Origin: Adiantum capillus-veneris
Taxonomy: Eukaryota > Streptophyta > Polypodiopsida > Polypodiales > Pteridaceae
Length of the DNA stretch: 64,000 bases
Direction of reading: 5' to 3'
NCBI GenBank assembly: GCA_014529385.2
Contig: CM043945.1
Coordinates: forward strand, 143,292,741 to 143,356,740
The notes beneath the pieces were generated by a model. The model saw only the letters and a list, made by a program, of their open reading frames with translations. It made no database searches and was not told where the DNA came from. Every line of letters starts with the position of its first letter. The stretch's first letter is position 1. The translations under genes were made by a program, and so were the position numbers. Below are positions 33,301 to 43,559 of the stretch, in pieces.

Positions 33301-33891
33301 ACTTCTCCATGTCTATGTATTCCCCTCTGAAAAGAATGCAGTCATTAGGACAAGCGTGGATAGAATTGTAATCCATCCCCAAGTTTCGCAAAATCTTTCT
33401 TGCTTCATCTCGGGAATCTGGCATCACATTGTCAGCTGGTAGTATGTGCTCTTTAAGCAATCTACACAACATAAAAATACGATACAGTCGTTTAAAAATC
33501 TATCAGATCATTATACATTTAGAGTTTTATTAAAGTAAACTAATTGTAATAGATCACCTGAAAAGCGCTGTGACGCTAGTGTCACTCCATCCAAACTTTG
33601 CCTGCATATTGAGAAGAACCACGAGTGCTTTCAATCTAGACATACGTGCTCCATTATACAATGGCGTATCGGCTTCACTTTTCATATCATCATAGATAAG
33701 CCTTTCTGAATCCATGATCGTCTCGATCATTTCATCAATCTCGGGCTCAAACATTGCCTCGTTGGGAATGTGCTCTGCATGATCATCCCCCGAGCCGTCA
33801 GAGGCTACATCTTGTGGCCTCACATATTCTTCTTGACCAAAGCGCCTGCGAACACGTCTATTGGGTTGCAAGATTGCTGCTTGTTGGCCAG
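30362..33891 (-). pseudogene. CACTA Tnp2 transposase (Transposase_21, DUF4218, DUF4216), six exons, N-terminally truncated
   Basis: Reconstructed exons on the minus strand: 33891-33558, 33461-32722, 32638-32034, 31959-31195, 31114-30752 and 30670-30362, each bounded by GT/AG. Domain order: N-terminal MSRLKALVVLLNMQAKFGW; Transposase_21 with IHACPNDCILFRG, CPKCDSERYR, GLAMDGVNPFG and LLWTxHDYPG-like end; a second part with HMLLDPMHIF-like HLLDPMHIFKN; DUF4218 (VHLLVHIVDEVEIAG, HSRWMFFLERFMKTLKGYV, ARPEGSMVEG); DUF4216 (RIDYRGFFVDLFDVQWF); and a short acidic tail. One TAA lies in exon 5 at 30938-30940. The first residues are replaced by LTR sequence above 33891. It catalyses CACTA excision and insertion in the family; this copy is disabled but well preserved. 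Confidence 0.85.
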
Positions 33892-34149
33892 CGTCCTCCA
33901 TACTTACTGCGGGCTTCTGCCGCACGTATCGAAGCAAGGGACTTGCCTAGCACTGTGTGTGAGTCATAGATGGCTCCAAGCACACAACTAGTCTAAACTA
34001 GTAAGCTCAAAGATGACAATGGTGTCTCACTCACCGCTCTACGCTTGCTCTCGTGGAGGATTCCTCGTCGCGAAGAAGAGGGATCCGCCGCTGCGCCGCG
34101 CTCAACTGCCTCGCCGTTGTCATGCCATTGCAATTCTCGATCACACACA

Positions 34150-34182
<33 letters not shown>

Positions 34183-34508
34183 AAGCACACACACACACTA
34201 GTACACAAAGGAGATGAAGAAGGAGATGGAGCAAGAGCACTCTTCTTGCATTGCATAAATGAGAGAATGAGGTATTTTAGGTTTAGATTGACTTTTATAT
34301 GGGCTTGCTCGTTCACATTTGGGTGCCCACACTTAGCCAATCTTACCCAAACATTATAGGTTCCAGTTTTAGAGTGCACCTCTCATCGGCGATCACTCTT
34401 AACCATTCCTACCTTGCCGACAAGCCCGGCCAATAACATAATACACTACTAACGGGTCCGACAAGCCCGGTCCATGGCTACATAAAAAGTGATCACTTGG
34501 TGGTAAAA
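33892..34508 (-). repeat. 3' LTR of gypsy copy 1
   Basis: Aligned to the LTR at 39683-40391. Shared landmarks are CTCCATACTTACTGCGGG, GAAGCAAGGGACTTGC, (CT)n/(AC)n near 34140-34200, the TATA-like CATATAAAAG on the minus strand near 34291-34302, and the tail GGTGGTAAAATGC. The outermost 12 bases at the low end differ from copy 2, so the boundary at 33892 is approximate. Confidence 0.7.
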
Positions 34509-35470
34509 TGCCCCTATTCGTGATGTAGATTCCACCCTCAGAAGCTAGTGAGAGAAAGTCCGTTTTGTCCAGGTTGTAGAGCATCTAGATTTGAATCTGC
34601 AAGGCAAAGTCACTGTTTTATGCAAGCAAAATTATATGGCAATAAATCATGAGAGGAATATAAAGTATATGTGGAAATGATTAAATGCAAGATTTATGAA
34701 ATGCTAGACTGCCATTAAAGACAAATAAATTGCACTTTGATGAAATTAATTAATCAAGAGTTTTGGGTTTATGGATGAGTTTATCAATTAGTTAGCTATG
34801 ACTAAGGTTAAAACAACTACTCTAGTACTAGCAAAGCTAAGAAGATTATCTAAATGCAAGATTTCCTAATTGTACTTTTTAGCTTTGATTAGCCAACTAG
34901 CTCTCACAACTCCAAACAAAAGCTTAAAATTGTATCTGTAAGCTCGATGGAAGTCTTTTAAATGTCATTTTTTTCTTTTTTCTTTTACTTTGCTCACAAT
35001 CATTTGACGTGTGTGCTTATTTTGTATGTGTGGGGATTTTTGCTTCTCCAGGAAAAGCGCCAACATTGGGAACCTCTAGGGCTCTAGTACCATAGACGAT
35101 ACATGGAAGTGAAGTACCAAATCAAGCCAGGAATTCTCTTCCAGCGTAAGATTTTTCATTTGTGGCACTTAGGTTTTTTGCTTCCATTTCCTTGGTATTC
35201 TCACTTAGTATAGTGTCTTTTTTTGTTTAAGTGAGCAAGCTTCTCTGTGCGTAAAACATTCCTAAGATCTCAAACACTCAGATAATTTTATCAACTAGGC
35301 CTAGTGGTCAAGTAAATGAGTTAACCTAAAGTCACGGTCTCCTAATCTCAAGGCTCATCTATAAGATTAAACTCTAGTTCAATCAAGTTAAGAAAAGACA
35401 AATTTATACATCTATAATGGCGTATAACAAACATAACTATTGCACTCAAACAAACCATGAAAAACCACAA
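34509..35470 (-). other. Noncoding 3' region of gypsy copy 1
   Basis: No gene. It matches 40405-41400 of copy 2 throughout, with small indels. Confidence 0.75.
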
Positions 35471-35477
35471 TTAGCAA

Positions 35478-36231
35478 CTATACATATCCACCAACATGAA
35501 TCATGGAAAGTAGTACACCTGGAGGTATGGAGTTGCTCATTTTGTTGAAGCAGATATTCCAGCCAAGTGGATGGAAATCCATATAAGTCCTATATAACAA
35601 TATCAAACAACGAGGCACTATACCTCTAGGAGGCATGTCCCTATGCGTTTCATCTAGTTGCAAGGGTGGTAAGGTACTCTCCCATGATTTTATTTGCAAC
35701 GTTGTTGTAGGTGGTGAACTTACAACGAGAGGTGAAAACTCTTTCTCGTTTGTATGGATATGTATAATGGTAGTTGGAGGTTGTGTCGAAGCATCTATTT
35801 CCATATAGGAACTACATGAAGAGCAAGAAGCTTCATTTGACTTCCTTGTTCCTGAGGTAGGTGGAACAAATCGTTCTTTTTTGGTACCCAAACTAGCTCT
35901 GGAGCGGCTATGTAGCATTCCATGAGTTTTTCCTTTCCACGATCTTCAATCTGTTTTGGAGCTACGGGATTGGGCTCACATGGGCCACGTAACAAGTAAG
36001 AGCACAATTTACGTTTTGGCACCCATATTTGATCATTTCCTTCATAGTAGCCTTGGGCTTCCAATAGTTTTTTAGGAATCCAATGCAACGTTTCTTTACA
36101 TTTCTTGGGGCGAGTGGACGTCTCTTACCAAGCTCCTGTCTTAGAGCCCTAGCTATAGTCGCTAAAGAAGCTTTATGGACCCACTTGTATGCTATATTAG
36201 GATGGGTCTTGTGTGTCTCAAGATTTATCAA
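35478..36231 (-). pseudogene. Gypsy copy 1: post-integrase region with W-[VI]-P-K motifs
   Basis: In two overlapping frames it encodes YKWVHKASLATIARA, then LHWIPKKLLEAQGYYEG, QIWVPKRKL and LVWVPKKNDLF, followed by a Ser/Cys-rich stretch (EASCSSCSSYMEIDAST) and IKSWESTLPPLQLDETHRD. Frame changes near 36090 and 35870. I do not recognise a named domain. The repeated W-V-P-K spaced by 20-50 residues is the main feature. Position downstream of integrase is where env-like or extra ORFs sit in some gypsy elements, but there is no membrane segment here. Confidence 0.5.
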
Positions 36232-36369
36232 CTAAAACAGTTGAAGCTCTACAGAGTTGGGCTATGGGGACATATGGTTCAACCTCCTAGACATGCAATG
36301 TTTTGGGTTTTATTTCCTTAAGAGGCAATATCTCAGGGAGTATGGCTTGAGTGGCAGGGCTAAGAGTTG

Positions 36370-36720
36370 GTTTCTGCATTGTGACCCCCCCATCCCCCAA
36401 TCTATAGTGCATTTGGTGGCTATCATCCATGTGTATCCTAAGTTTATATTGCCCTCCATAGTTCCAGTAGGCATGACCAAAAAGTCTTGAGTTACAAGCC
36501 CATTGTTATAACTGACCGAAGTGTGTCAGATTCCAAAAACCGTAGTTTTTTTGTTGTTGACACCCTTGAGTTGGATAATACTCTGAGATTGAAGGGGCTT
36601 TTCCAACTAACACCATACTCCATATGACAACAGATTATACTTAGCACCCGTGTCCAATAAGGCGTTATATAGCACTTTTCCATAGGCACTATTTAGCTCA
36701 ATAGGGTATCGTAGAGGTGT
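36370..36720 (-). pseudogene. Gypsy copy 1: retropepsin-like domain downstream of integrase
   Basis: The minus strand reads ELNSAYGKVLYNALLDTGAK then YNLLSYGVW, a stop after WC, then KKTTVFGI, QDFLVMPTGTMEGNINLG and WMIATKCTIDWGMGG. The D-T-G-A after two hydrophobic residues and the later hydrophobic-Gly strand (NLG, position of the usual ILG) fit an aspartic retropepsin fold. It has two or three in-frame stops. It follows the integrase C-terminus and a basic linker rather than preceding RT. Confidence 0.6.
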
Positions 36721-37255
36721 GTCAGAGTCCGACGAATCATCATTTGTTTCAACGTGGAATGCATGTGTAACTCCAAGGTTCGCCTCTCGTTGGCGTCTTA
36801 TGCGTTGTTGTCGATCTTTAGCCTCAGCTTGAGCTTGTATCTTCTTCAATTCTGTTTGTGCCTTGGCTGCCTTTTTTTTATGGATGGCATGTTGCTCCTC
36901 TTGGCTTAAAGGATCATAATATCTTTTAAATTTTCTACCATTGAGGAATCCGATGGTTTCAACTCCATCAAGAGTCTCCACACGAATGGTTCCTTGTGGG
37001 GTGATTTCACATACTCTATATGGTCCTTTTCCCGCATATTTCAACTTTTTCTTTTCATTACACACTCCATACATAAGGACTTTATCACCAACATTGATAT
37101 CGTTGTTCTTTAGATGACGATCAAACCATTTCTTCCTCCTATCTTTCTCCACAAGTGCATTTTGTGCAGCAAGTTGCCTTTCTTCATCTAACCTTTCAAG
37201 GATATATAAGCGCTCAACTAAAGGGTTACCATCCCAACCTTCTTGTGAAGCTACA
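36721..37255 (-). pseudogene. Gypsy copy 1: integrase C-terminal domain and basic linker
   Basis: Contains RLYILERLDEERQLAAQNAL, DRRKKWFDRHLKNNDINVGD, KVLMYGVCNEKKKLKYAGKG, PYRVCEITPQGTIRVETLDG and GRKFKRYYDP, typical of the C-terminal domain of plant gypsy integrases of the non-chromodomain branch. It is followed by a charged, probably coiled-coil linker (KKKAAKAQTELKKIQAQAEA, DRQQRIRRQREANLG). The 5' side is cut at 37255. Confidence 0.85.
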
Positions 37256-39215
37256 CGCGTTTTTGAATTATTTGTGCATTTTTGAAGTTCAATTGCGCTT
37301 TGAAACATATAACCTAAACCTAACCTATAACATATAACCTAATCTAACCTATAACCTATAGCTTAATCTAACCTTATCTATAACTTAACCTATAACCATA
37401 TTAAACTTAACTTATAACCTCACCTATAACATAACCTAACCGAAGTCCGTTTGCATTTTTTGAAGTACGAGTAATTTTTGAAATCCGTCTGCGTTTTTTC
37501 TACTATTTGCCACTAGCTTTAACCTAACCTATAATCTAATCTAACCTATAACCTAAACCTAACCTAACCTAACATAACCTATAACCTAAACCTAATCTAT
37601 AACCTAACCTAACCGAAGTCCGTTTGCGTTTTTTGAAGTACACGAGTCATCTTCAAAGTCTGTTTGCATTTTTTCTACTATTAATTTGCCGCTAGCTCTA
37701 ACCTAACCTATAATCTAACCTAACCTATAACCTAAACCTAACATAACCTATAACCTATAACCTAACCTAACCGAAGTTCGTGTGTATTTTTGAAGTACAT
37801 GAGTCATCTTCGAAGTCCGTTTGTGTTTTTTCTACTATTAATTTGTCGCTAGCTCTAACCTAACCTATAGCCTAAGCCTAACCTATAACCTAAACCCAAT
37901 CTAACATAACCTATAACTTAACCTAACCTACAACGTATAACTTAACCTATAATTTAAACATAATCTATAACCTAAACCTAATCTATAATCTAACCTATAA
38001 CCTAACACAATTGAAGTCCGTTTGCGTTCTTTGAAGTCCGTTTGCGCTTTTTCTACTATTAATTTAATGCTATCTTTAACCAAACCTATAATCTAACTTA
38101 AACCTAACCTATCACCTAATCTAACATAACCTAACCTATAACCTAAACCTAACCTATAACCTAACCTATTCGAAGTCCATTTGTGTTTTTGAAGTATAAG
38201 AGTCATTTTCGAAGTTGGTTTGCGTTTTTTCTACTATTTGTTACTAACTATAACCTAACCTATAACCGACATAATCTTGCATGGTGAATAGTGTGTATTA
38301 TAATCCAACCATTGTTGTCAAGGTGTTATCTTAAATAGATCTTCCTTTGATGAAACCTTGTTGGCGAGGAGTGATACCCTTATCCAGAGTGGGATAGAGT
38401 CTTAGGGTAATTGACTTGGCAATATTTTTGTAAGCTACTAACATCATGGTTATGGGCCGCCAATGTTTCAGTTGGGAGCATCAGATTTTTTTCGAACCAA
38501 ACCTATAACCTAAACATTAGTTACCTTAACCTATAACCTAACCTAACCTTTTATGTACAACCTATAACATAACATGTTGTCTAAACCTGACCTATAATCT
38601 AACCTAGTCTATAACCTATAACCTAACTTATAACCTAAATTTAACATAGAACCTAACCGATAAGTTAATCTAACCTAACCTATAAGCTAACCTAACCTAA
38701 TTAACCTATAACCTTACCTTACCTAGCCTATAACCTAACCTATAAGCTAACCTAACTTCACTTAACCTATAACCCAAACCTAATCTAACCTAACTTAACC
38801 TAAAGTATAACCTAACATATAACCTATAACTTAACATATAGCCTATACCTTAACCTAACCTATAACCTAAACTAAACCTAACCAAAACCTATAATCTAAA
38901 CCTTAATCGCATGATGATGATGATGAGATAGTAGCGTAATTTCAAAACAAAATTTCTTCAAGGCATAGTTTTAAAACAAATTTTTCCATAGCACAATTTT
39001 GAAACAACAAAACAAAATTTCCCCTTAGCATAAGTTTAAATTAAAATTATCCCAAACCATAATTGCAAAGCAATTTGTTTTTCCAAAGCATAATTTCTAA
39101 ACAAAATTGCATCAAAATTTAAAGCATTGAAATCCTAATGGATGAAATTTTATTTTGTCAATGTACAATATAATTTTAAATTAATTAAATATGCATAAAA
39201 CTTTTGAGCACTCAC
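37256..39215. repeat. CCTAA/CCTATAA-rich higher-order array (copy 2)
   Basis: Same sequence order as 26370-28150: same cassettes, same embedded LINE fragment, same A/T-rich end finishing AACTTTTGAGCACTCAC-like. Copy 2 has extra segments (for example 38480-38580 and 38940-39010). Confidence 0.85.
38265..38485 (-). pseudogene. LINE reverse-transcriptase fragment inside array copy 2
   Basis: Counterpart of 27398-27630 with a few substitutions and one A deletion in AATATTTTTG. Confidence 0.75.
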
Positions 39216-39294
39216 AAGCGGCCTATTTGAGCAAGAAAGGGTCTTCTACATGTCTTCAAACCTACAAAAGCACACACACACATACACACGCATG

Positions 39295-39297
<3 letters not shown>

Positions 39298-39354
<57 letters not shown>
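39298..39354. repeat. (AC)n microsatellite
   Basis: About 28 AC units, preceded by a short mixed CACATACACACG / GCGCGC run. Confidence 0.95.
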
Positions 39355-39356
<2 letters not shown>

Positions 39357-39436
39357 GTTAAACCCTAAACCTACAAGAAAACTTGAAAAGAATCTCACCT
39401 TGATGCTAAGGAGTAGTCCACAAGCAAGATTCTCAC

Positions 39437-39533
39437 CTCTGGCAAGTTGTTGGGCACTAGATCTGCAGTAGGTGAGGAGGAGGAGAGCAAGAGAAGAGGC
39501 GCAAACTAGAGAAATGTGCAGGGTAAGATCCAT
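39437..39533 (-). CDS. Possible first exon of a secreted-protein gene
   Basis: ATG at 39533 in a good context (CCATGG) opens MDLTLHISLVCASSLALLL, then LTYCRSSAQQLAR. This looks like a signal peptide: short polar start, hydrophobic core and small residues (SSA) before QQ. The frame runs into a clean GTGAGA donor at 39431-39436 after 97 nt. No second exon was found; array copy 2 and the CACTA element follow downstream. It may be a leftover host exon, a captured fragment or chance. Confidence 0.3.
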
Positions 39534-39682
39534 GGTTTCGGTTTTTGCAAAGTCTATTGATACAGGTGCTGGTGCAAGCGTCGAAAAAAACATTGGAAGA
39601 GGCGTCGAAATACATATCTATGTAGGCGCCGGAAAATACATTAGTACAGGCACCAAAAATTTAAAAATGAATTTTTTAAAAA

Positions 39683-39954
39683 TGTTAATCTCCCTCCATA
39701 CTTACTGCGGGCTTCTGTCCCACGTATCGAAGCAAGGGACTTGCGTAGCACTGTGTGCGAGCCACAGATGGCTTCAAGCATTCAACTAGCGTAAACTAGT
39801 AAGCTCAAAGATGACAATGGTGTGTCACTCACTGCTCTACGCTTGCTGTCATGGAGGATTCCTCGCTGCGAAGAAGAGGGAGCCGCCGCTCCACCGCACT
39901 CAATCGCCTCACCGCTATCGTGCCGCCGCAATGCTCGATCACACACACACTCTC

Positions 39955-39991
<37 letters not shown>

Positions 39992-40013
39992 TCTCTCTCT
40001 CTCAAGCGTGCGT

Positions 40014-40087
<74 letters not shown>

Positions 40088-40391
40088 ACACAGGAGACGG
40101 AGAAGGAGATGGAGCAAGAGCACTCTTCTTGCATTGCACAAATGAGAGAATGAGGTATTTTAGGTTTCGATTGACTTTTATATGGGCTTGCCCGTTCACA
40201 TTTGGGCACCCACACTTAGCCAATCTTACCCAAACATTATAGGTTCCAGTTTTAGAGTGTGCCTCTGATCGACAATCACTCTTAACCATTCCTACCTTGC
40301 CGACAAGCCTGGCGAATAACATAATACACTACTAGCGGGTCCGACAAGCCCGGCCCATGGATACATAAAAGGTGGTCGCTTGGTGGTAACA
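39683..40391 (-). repeat. 3' LTR of gypsy copy 2
   Basis: 709 bp. On the minus strand it starts TGTTACCACC at 40391 and ends TAACA at 39683: TGTTA...TAACA, perfect terminal inverted repeats. It carries a poly-C run (39957-39989), (CT)n and a long (AC)n run (40016-40083), and a CATATAAAAG box near 40174-40183. Confidence 0.85.
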
Positions 40392-40404
40392 TGCTCCCCT
40401 TCCT
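40392..40404 (-). promoter_or_regulatory. Polypurine tract of gypsy copy 2
   Basis: The minus strand reads AAGGAAGGGGAGCA immediately before the LTR start, the plus-strand primer site for second-strand synthesis. Confidence 0.75.
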
Positions 40405-41528
40405 TGATGTAGAGTCCGCCCTCGGAAGCTAGTGAGAGAAAGCCCGTTTTGTCCAGGTTGTAGAGCATCTGGATTTGAATCTGGAAGGCAAAGTCAATGT
40501 TTTATGCAAGCGGAATTATATGGCAATAAATCATGAGAGGAATGTAAGGTACATGTAAAAATGATTAAATGCAAGATTTATGAAATGCTAAACTTTCATT
40601 AAGGACAAATTAATTGCACTTTGATGAAATTAATTAATCAAGAGTTTAGGGCTTATGGATGAGTTTATCAATTAGTTAGGTATGACTAAGGTTAAAAACA
40701 ACTACTCTAGTACTAGCGCAGCTAAGAAGATTATCTAAATGCAAGATTCCCTAATTGTGCTTTTCAGCTTTGATTAGCTTTGATTAGCCAACTAGATCTC
40801 ACAACTCCAAACAAAAGCTTGAAATTTTAACTGTAAGCTCGATGGAAGTCTTTTAAATGTCATTTTTTCTCTATTTTCTTTTACTTTGGTTCACATCATT
40901 TAACGTGTGTGCTTATTTTGTATGTCCGCGGATTTTTGCCTCTCCAGGAAAAGCGCCCACAATGGGAACCTCTAGGGCTCTAGTACCATAGACGATACAT
41001 GCAAGTGAAGTACCAAATCAAGCCAGGATTTCTCTTCCAACGTAAGATTTTTCATTTGTGTCACTTATGTTTTTTGCTTCCATTTCCTTGGTATTCTCAC
41101 TACTGTCTTTTGTTGTTTAAGTGAGCAAGCTTCTCTATGCCTAAAACATTCCTAAGGTCTCAAACACTTAGATAATTTTATCAACTAGGCCTAGTGGTCA
41201 AGTAAATGAGTTAACCTAAAGTAAAGGTCTCCTAATCTCAAGGATCATCTATAAGATTAAACTCTATTCCATAAACTTAAGCAAAGACAAATTTATACAT
41301 CTATAATGGTAGATAACAAACATAACTATTGCACTCAAACAAACCATGAAAACCACAATTAGCAATTATATATATCTACCAAAATGAATCATGGAAAGTA
41401 GTACACCTGGAGGTATAGAGTTACTCATTTTTTTGACGCAAATGTTCCAGCCAAGTGGATGGAAGTCCATATAAGTCCTACATAACAATATCAAACAACG
41501 AAGCACTATACCTCTAGGAGACATGTCA
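40405..41528 (-). other. Noncoding 3' region of gypsy copy 2
   Basis: No gene seen; collinear with 34522-35625 of copy 1. Confidence 0.7.
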
Positions 41529-41530
41529 GT

Positions 41531-42296
41531 GTGAAAAAATTAAAACTTTTACAAACTCAAAACACAATCCAGATCTCTAACCTACCTATCTGTCATCCCT
41601 TTTAGAATCAAGGAAAGAGGATATTATATAAACCGGGTGGCATCCCTAAGGCTAGGCCTCTATCCTCATCATCTAGATAAACGAAATCATTTTCCGCGAG
41701 GCCGTAGTCTTCCTCAGTCTCTATTATTTCTTCTTCATCATCCTCTTGCGCAAGTGTGTTAATCAAGAACCTCGCTATGCGTAGAGACTCATCTTGTGAA
41801 AAATAATAAGCATGTGCCACTGAAGAAACATTCGCTACTGGGTAGCGATCACTAGTTAACCATAGACATATCAGCCATTCTAACTCCTCAAAATTTCTCT
41901 CACATGCAAGTCTCTCTACCAAATCCCATTCGCAAGAAAGTACAGGGTAGCAGATGTGAAACAATTGAGAAAAATAAAAAGGGTACCTTTCATAAAAAAT
42001 AGAAGCGCATGCTCTGGTGAACTAGCCATCTCTGAGAAAACAGATAGATTTGGTTAGGTCTTTAAAACATAAGAGTTGTTTTCATGTGCTGCTTGATGTG
42101 ACATGGTAAATTTGGACTTATGTGTAGGATTTGATAGGGTATTCTCTCGTTGGTAGTCGCTCTTGCTCTTTTAGTATTTGTTTTTTTTTCCTAGAACTAG
42201 TATAAGGCTATGTATATACATTCCCTAAGATTGGTTATTGAGAGGTTAGGGAGGAAGGTTGAGTGGGAAGCAAGTGAATGATGGATGTCTGTAACA
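41531..42296 (-). mobile_element. Inserted LTR-like segment absent from copy 1, with a 118-codon frame
   Basis: Compared with copy 1, copy 2 has about 880 extra bases between 41529 and 42405. On the minus strand the extra segment has a purine run (GAATGGGGGAG) followed by TGTTACAGAC at 42296 and ends CACA at 41531, like an LTR with adjacent PPT. Inside, 41964-41608 (minus) is open for 118 codons: MFHICYPVLSCEWDLVER, then an acidic stretch (QEDDEEEIIETEEDYG). I do not recognise this product, and it may be a chance frame. Confidence 0.4.
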
Positions 42297-42409
42297 CTCC
42301 CCCATTCGTTGGGTAGATCATACCTTTTGGAATGATGTCATCACCTTTTGAAACCAATTGCTCCAAGTTGTTATGGGTGAAGGCTTTAACCAATAGTTTT
42401 TGACCTCCC

Positions 42410-42990
42410 TTTGCGTTTCATCTAGTTGCAAGGGTGGTAAGGTACTCTCCCATGATTTTATTTGCAACGTCATTGTAGGTGGTGAACTTACAACAATAGG
42501 TGCAAACTCTTTCTTGTTTGTATGGATATGTACAATGGTAGGTGGAGGTTGTGTTGAAGCTTCTATATCCGTACAGGAACTACATGAAGAGCAAGAAGCT
42601 TCATTTGAATTCCTTGTTCTTGAGCTAGGTGAAACAAATTGTTCTTTATTCGGTACCCAAACTAGCTCTGGAGCGGGTATGTAGCATTCCATGATTTTTT
42701 CCTTTCCACGACCTTCAATCTGTTTTGGAGCTACGAGATTGTGCTCACATGGGCCAGGTGACAAGTAAGAGCACAATTTATGTTTTGGCACCCATATTTG
42801 ATCATTTCCTTCATAGTAGCTTTGGGCTTCCAATAGTGTTTTAGGAATCCAATGCAATGTTTCTTTACATTTCTTGGGGCGAGTGGGACGTCTCTTACGA
42901 GGCTTCTGTCTTTGAGCCCTAGCTATGGTCGCTAAAGAAGCTTTAGGGACCCACTTGTATGTTATATTAGGATGGGTCTTGTGTGTCTCA
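42410..42990 (-). CDS. Gypsy copy 2: post-integrase region with W-[VI]-P-[KN] motifs
   Basis: One continuous frame: THPNITYKWVPKASLATIA, a basic segment (RQKPRKRRPTRPKKCKE), LHWIPKTLLEAQSYYEG, QIWVPKHKL, EKIMECYIPAPELVWVPN, then EASCSSCSSCTDIEAST and IKSWESTLPPLQLDETQRE. Four W-[VI]-P-[KN] motifs lie about 36, 22 and 53 residues apart. There is no hydrophobic segment that would suggest an envelope protein. The family is unknown to me. Conservation of all four motifs in copy 1 (one as WVHK) suggests they were under selection in the active element. Confidence 0.55.
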
Positions 42991-43084
42991 AGCTTTTTTC
43001 AACTACAACAGTTGAAGCTCTAGAGAGTTGGGCTATGGGGACGTATGGTTCAACCTCCTAGCCATGCAATGTTTTGGGTTTTAT

Positions 43085-43487
43085 TTAATTACGAGGCAAT
43101 ATCTCAAGATTTATGGCTTGAGTGGCAGGACTAAGAGTTGGTTTCTGCGTTGTGACACCCCCCGTCCCCCAATCAATAGTGCATTTGGTGGCTATCATCC
43201 ACTTGCATCCTAGGTTTATATTGCCTTCCATAGTTCCAGTAGGCATGACCAAAAAGTCTTGAGCTACAACCCCATTGTCATAACTGACCAAAGTGTGCAA
43301 GATTCCAAAAATCGTAGTTTTTTTCTTGTTGACATGCTTGAATTGGATAATACTCTCAGATAGAAGTGGATTTCCCAACTGACACCATACTCCATATGAC
43401 AACAGATTATACTTAGCACCCATGTCCAATAAGGCGTTATATAGCACTTTTCCATATGCGCTATTTAGCTTAATAGGGTATCATAGA
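43085..43487 (-). CDS. Gypsy copy 2: retropepsin-like domain downstream of integrase
   Basis: Open from about 43484 to 43085: YPIKLNSAYGKVLYNALLD, MGAKYNLLSYGVWCQLG, KKKTTIFGILHTLVSYDNG, VVAQDFLVMPTGTMEGNINL and ATKCTIDWGTGG, ending with LEILPRN. The active-site triplet is D-M-G-A here against D-T-G-A in copy 1, a single-codon change (ATG for ACG). About 120 residues, the size of a retropepsin. The order integrase C-terminal domain, basic linker, this domain and WVPK region is the same in both copies. Confidence 0.6.
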
Positions 43488-43559
43488 GGTATGTCAGCGT
43501 CCGACCAATCATTATCTGTTTCAACGTGGAATGCATGTGTAAATCCAAGGTTGGCCGCT

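Larger units (their letters stand above)
28156..33891 (-). mobile_element. CACTA (En/Spm) DNA transposon, one terminus present
   Basis: The left terminus at 28156 reads CACTACAAGAGGTTG, with TCA before it. Then come subterminal TAGCGACG repeats, a TnpA-like gene and a spliced Tnp2 transposase gene, both on the minus strand. The other terminus is missing: the transposase N-terminus is cut at 33891 by the LTR of a gypsy copy. The flanking sequence GAGCACTCAC also occurs at 39206-39215, at the end of the second array copy, without a CACTA element there. Confidence 0.85.
33892..37255 (-). mobile_element. Ty3/gypsy element copy 1, 3' part only
   Basis: Read on the minus strand: integrase C-terminal part (37255-36880), basic linker, retropepsin-like domain, WVPK region, noncoding 3' region, and 3' LTR (34508-33892). 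It is truncated at 37255, where array copy 2 begins, and its 3' LTR abuts the CACTA transposase. It is largely collinear with copy 2 at 39683-44123. Confidence 0.85.

Noticed and set aside
41531-42296. Envelope gene for the gypsy copies
   Set aside because: The post-integrase regions show no signal peptide, transmembrane segment or glycosylation-rich ectodomain pattern.
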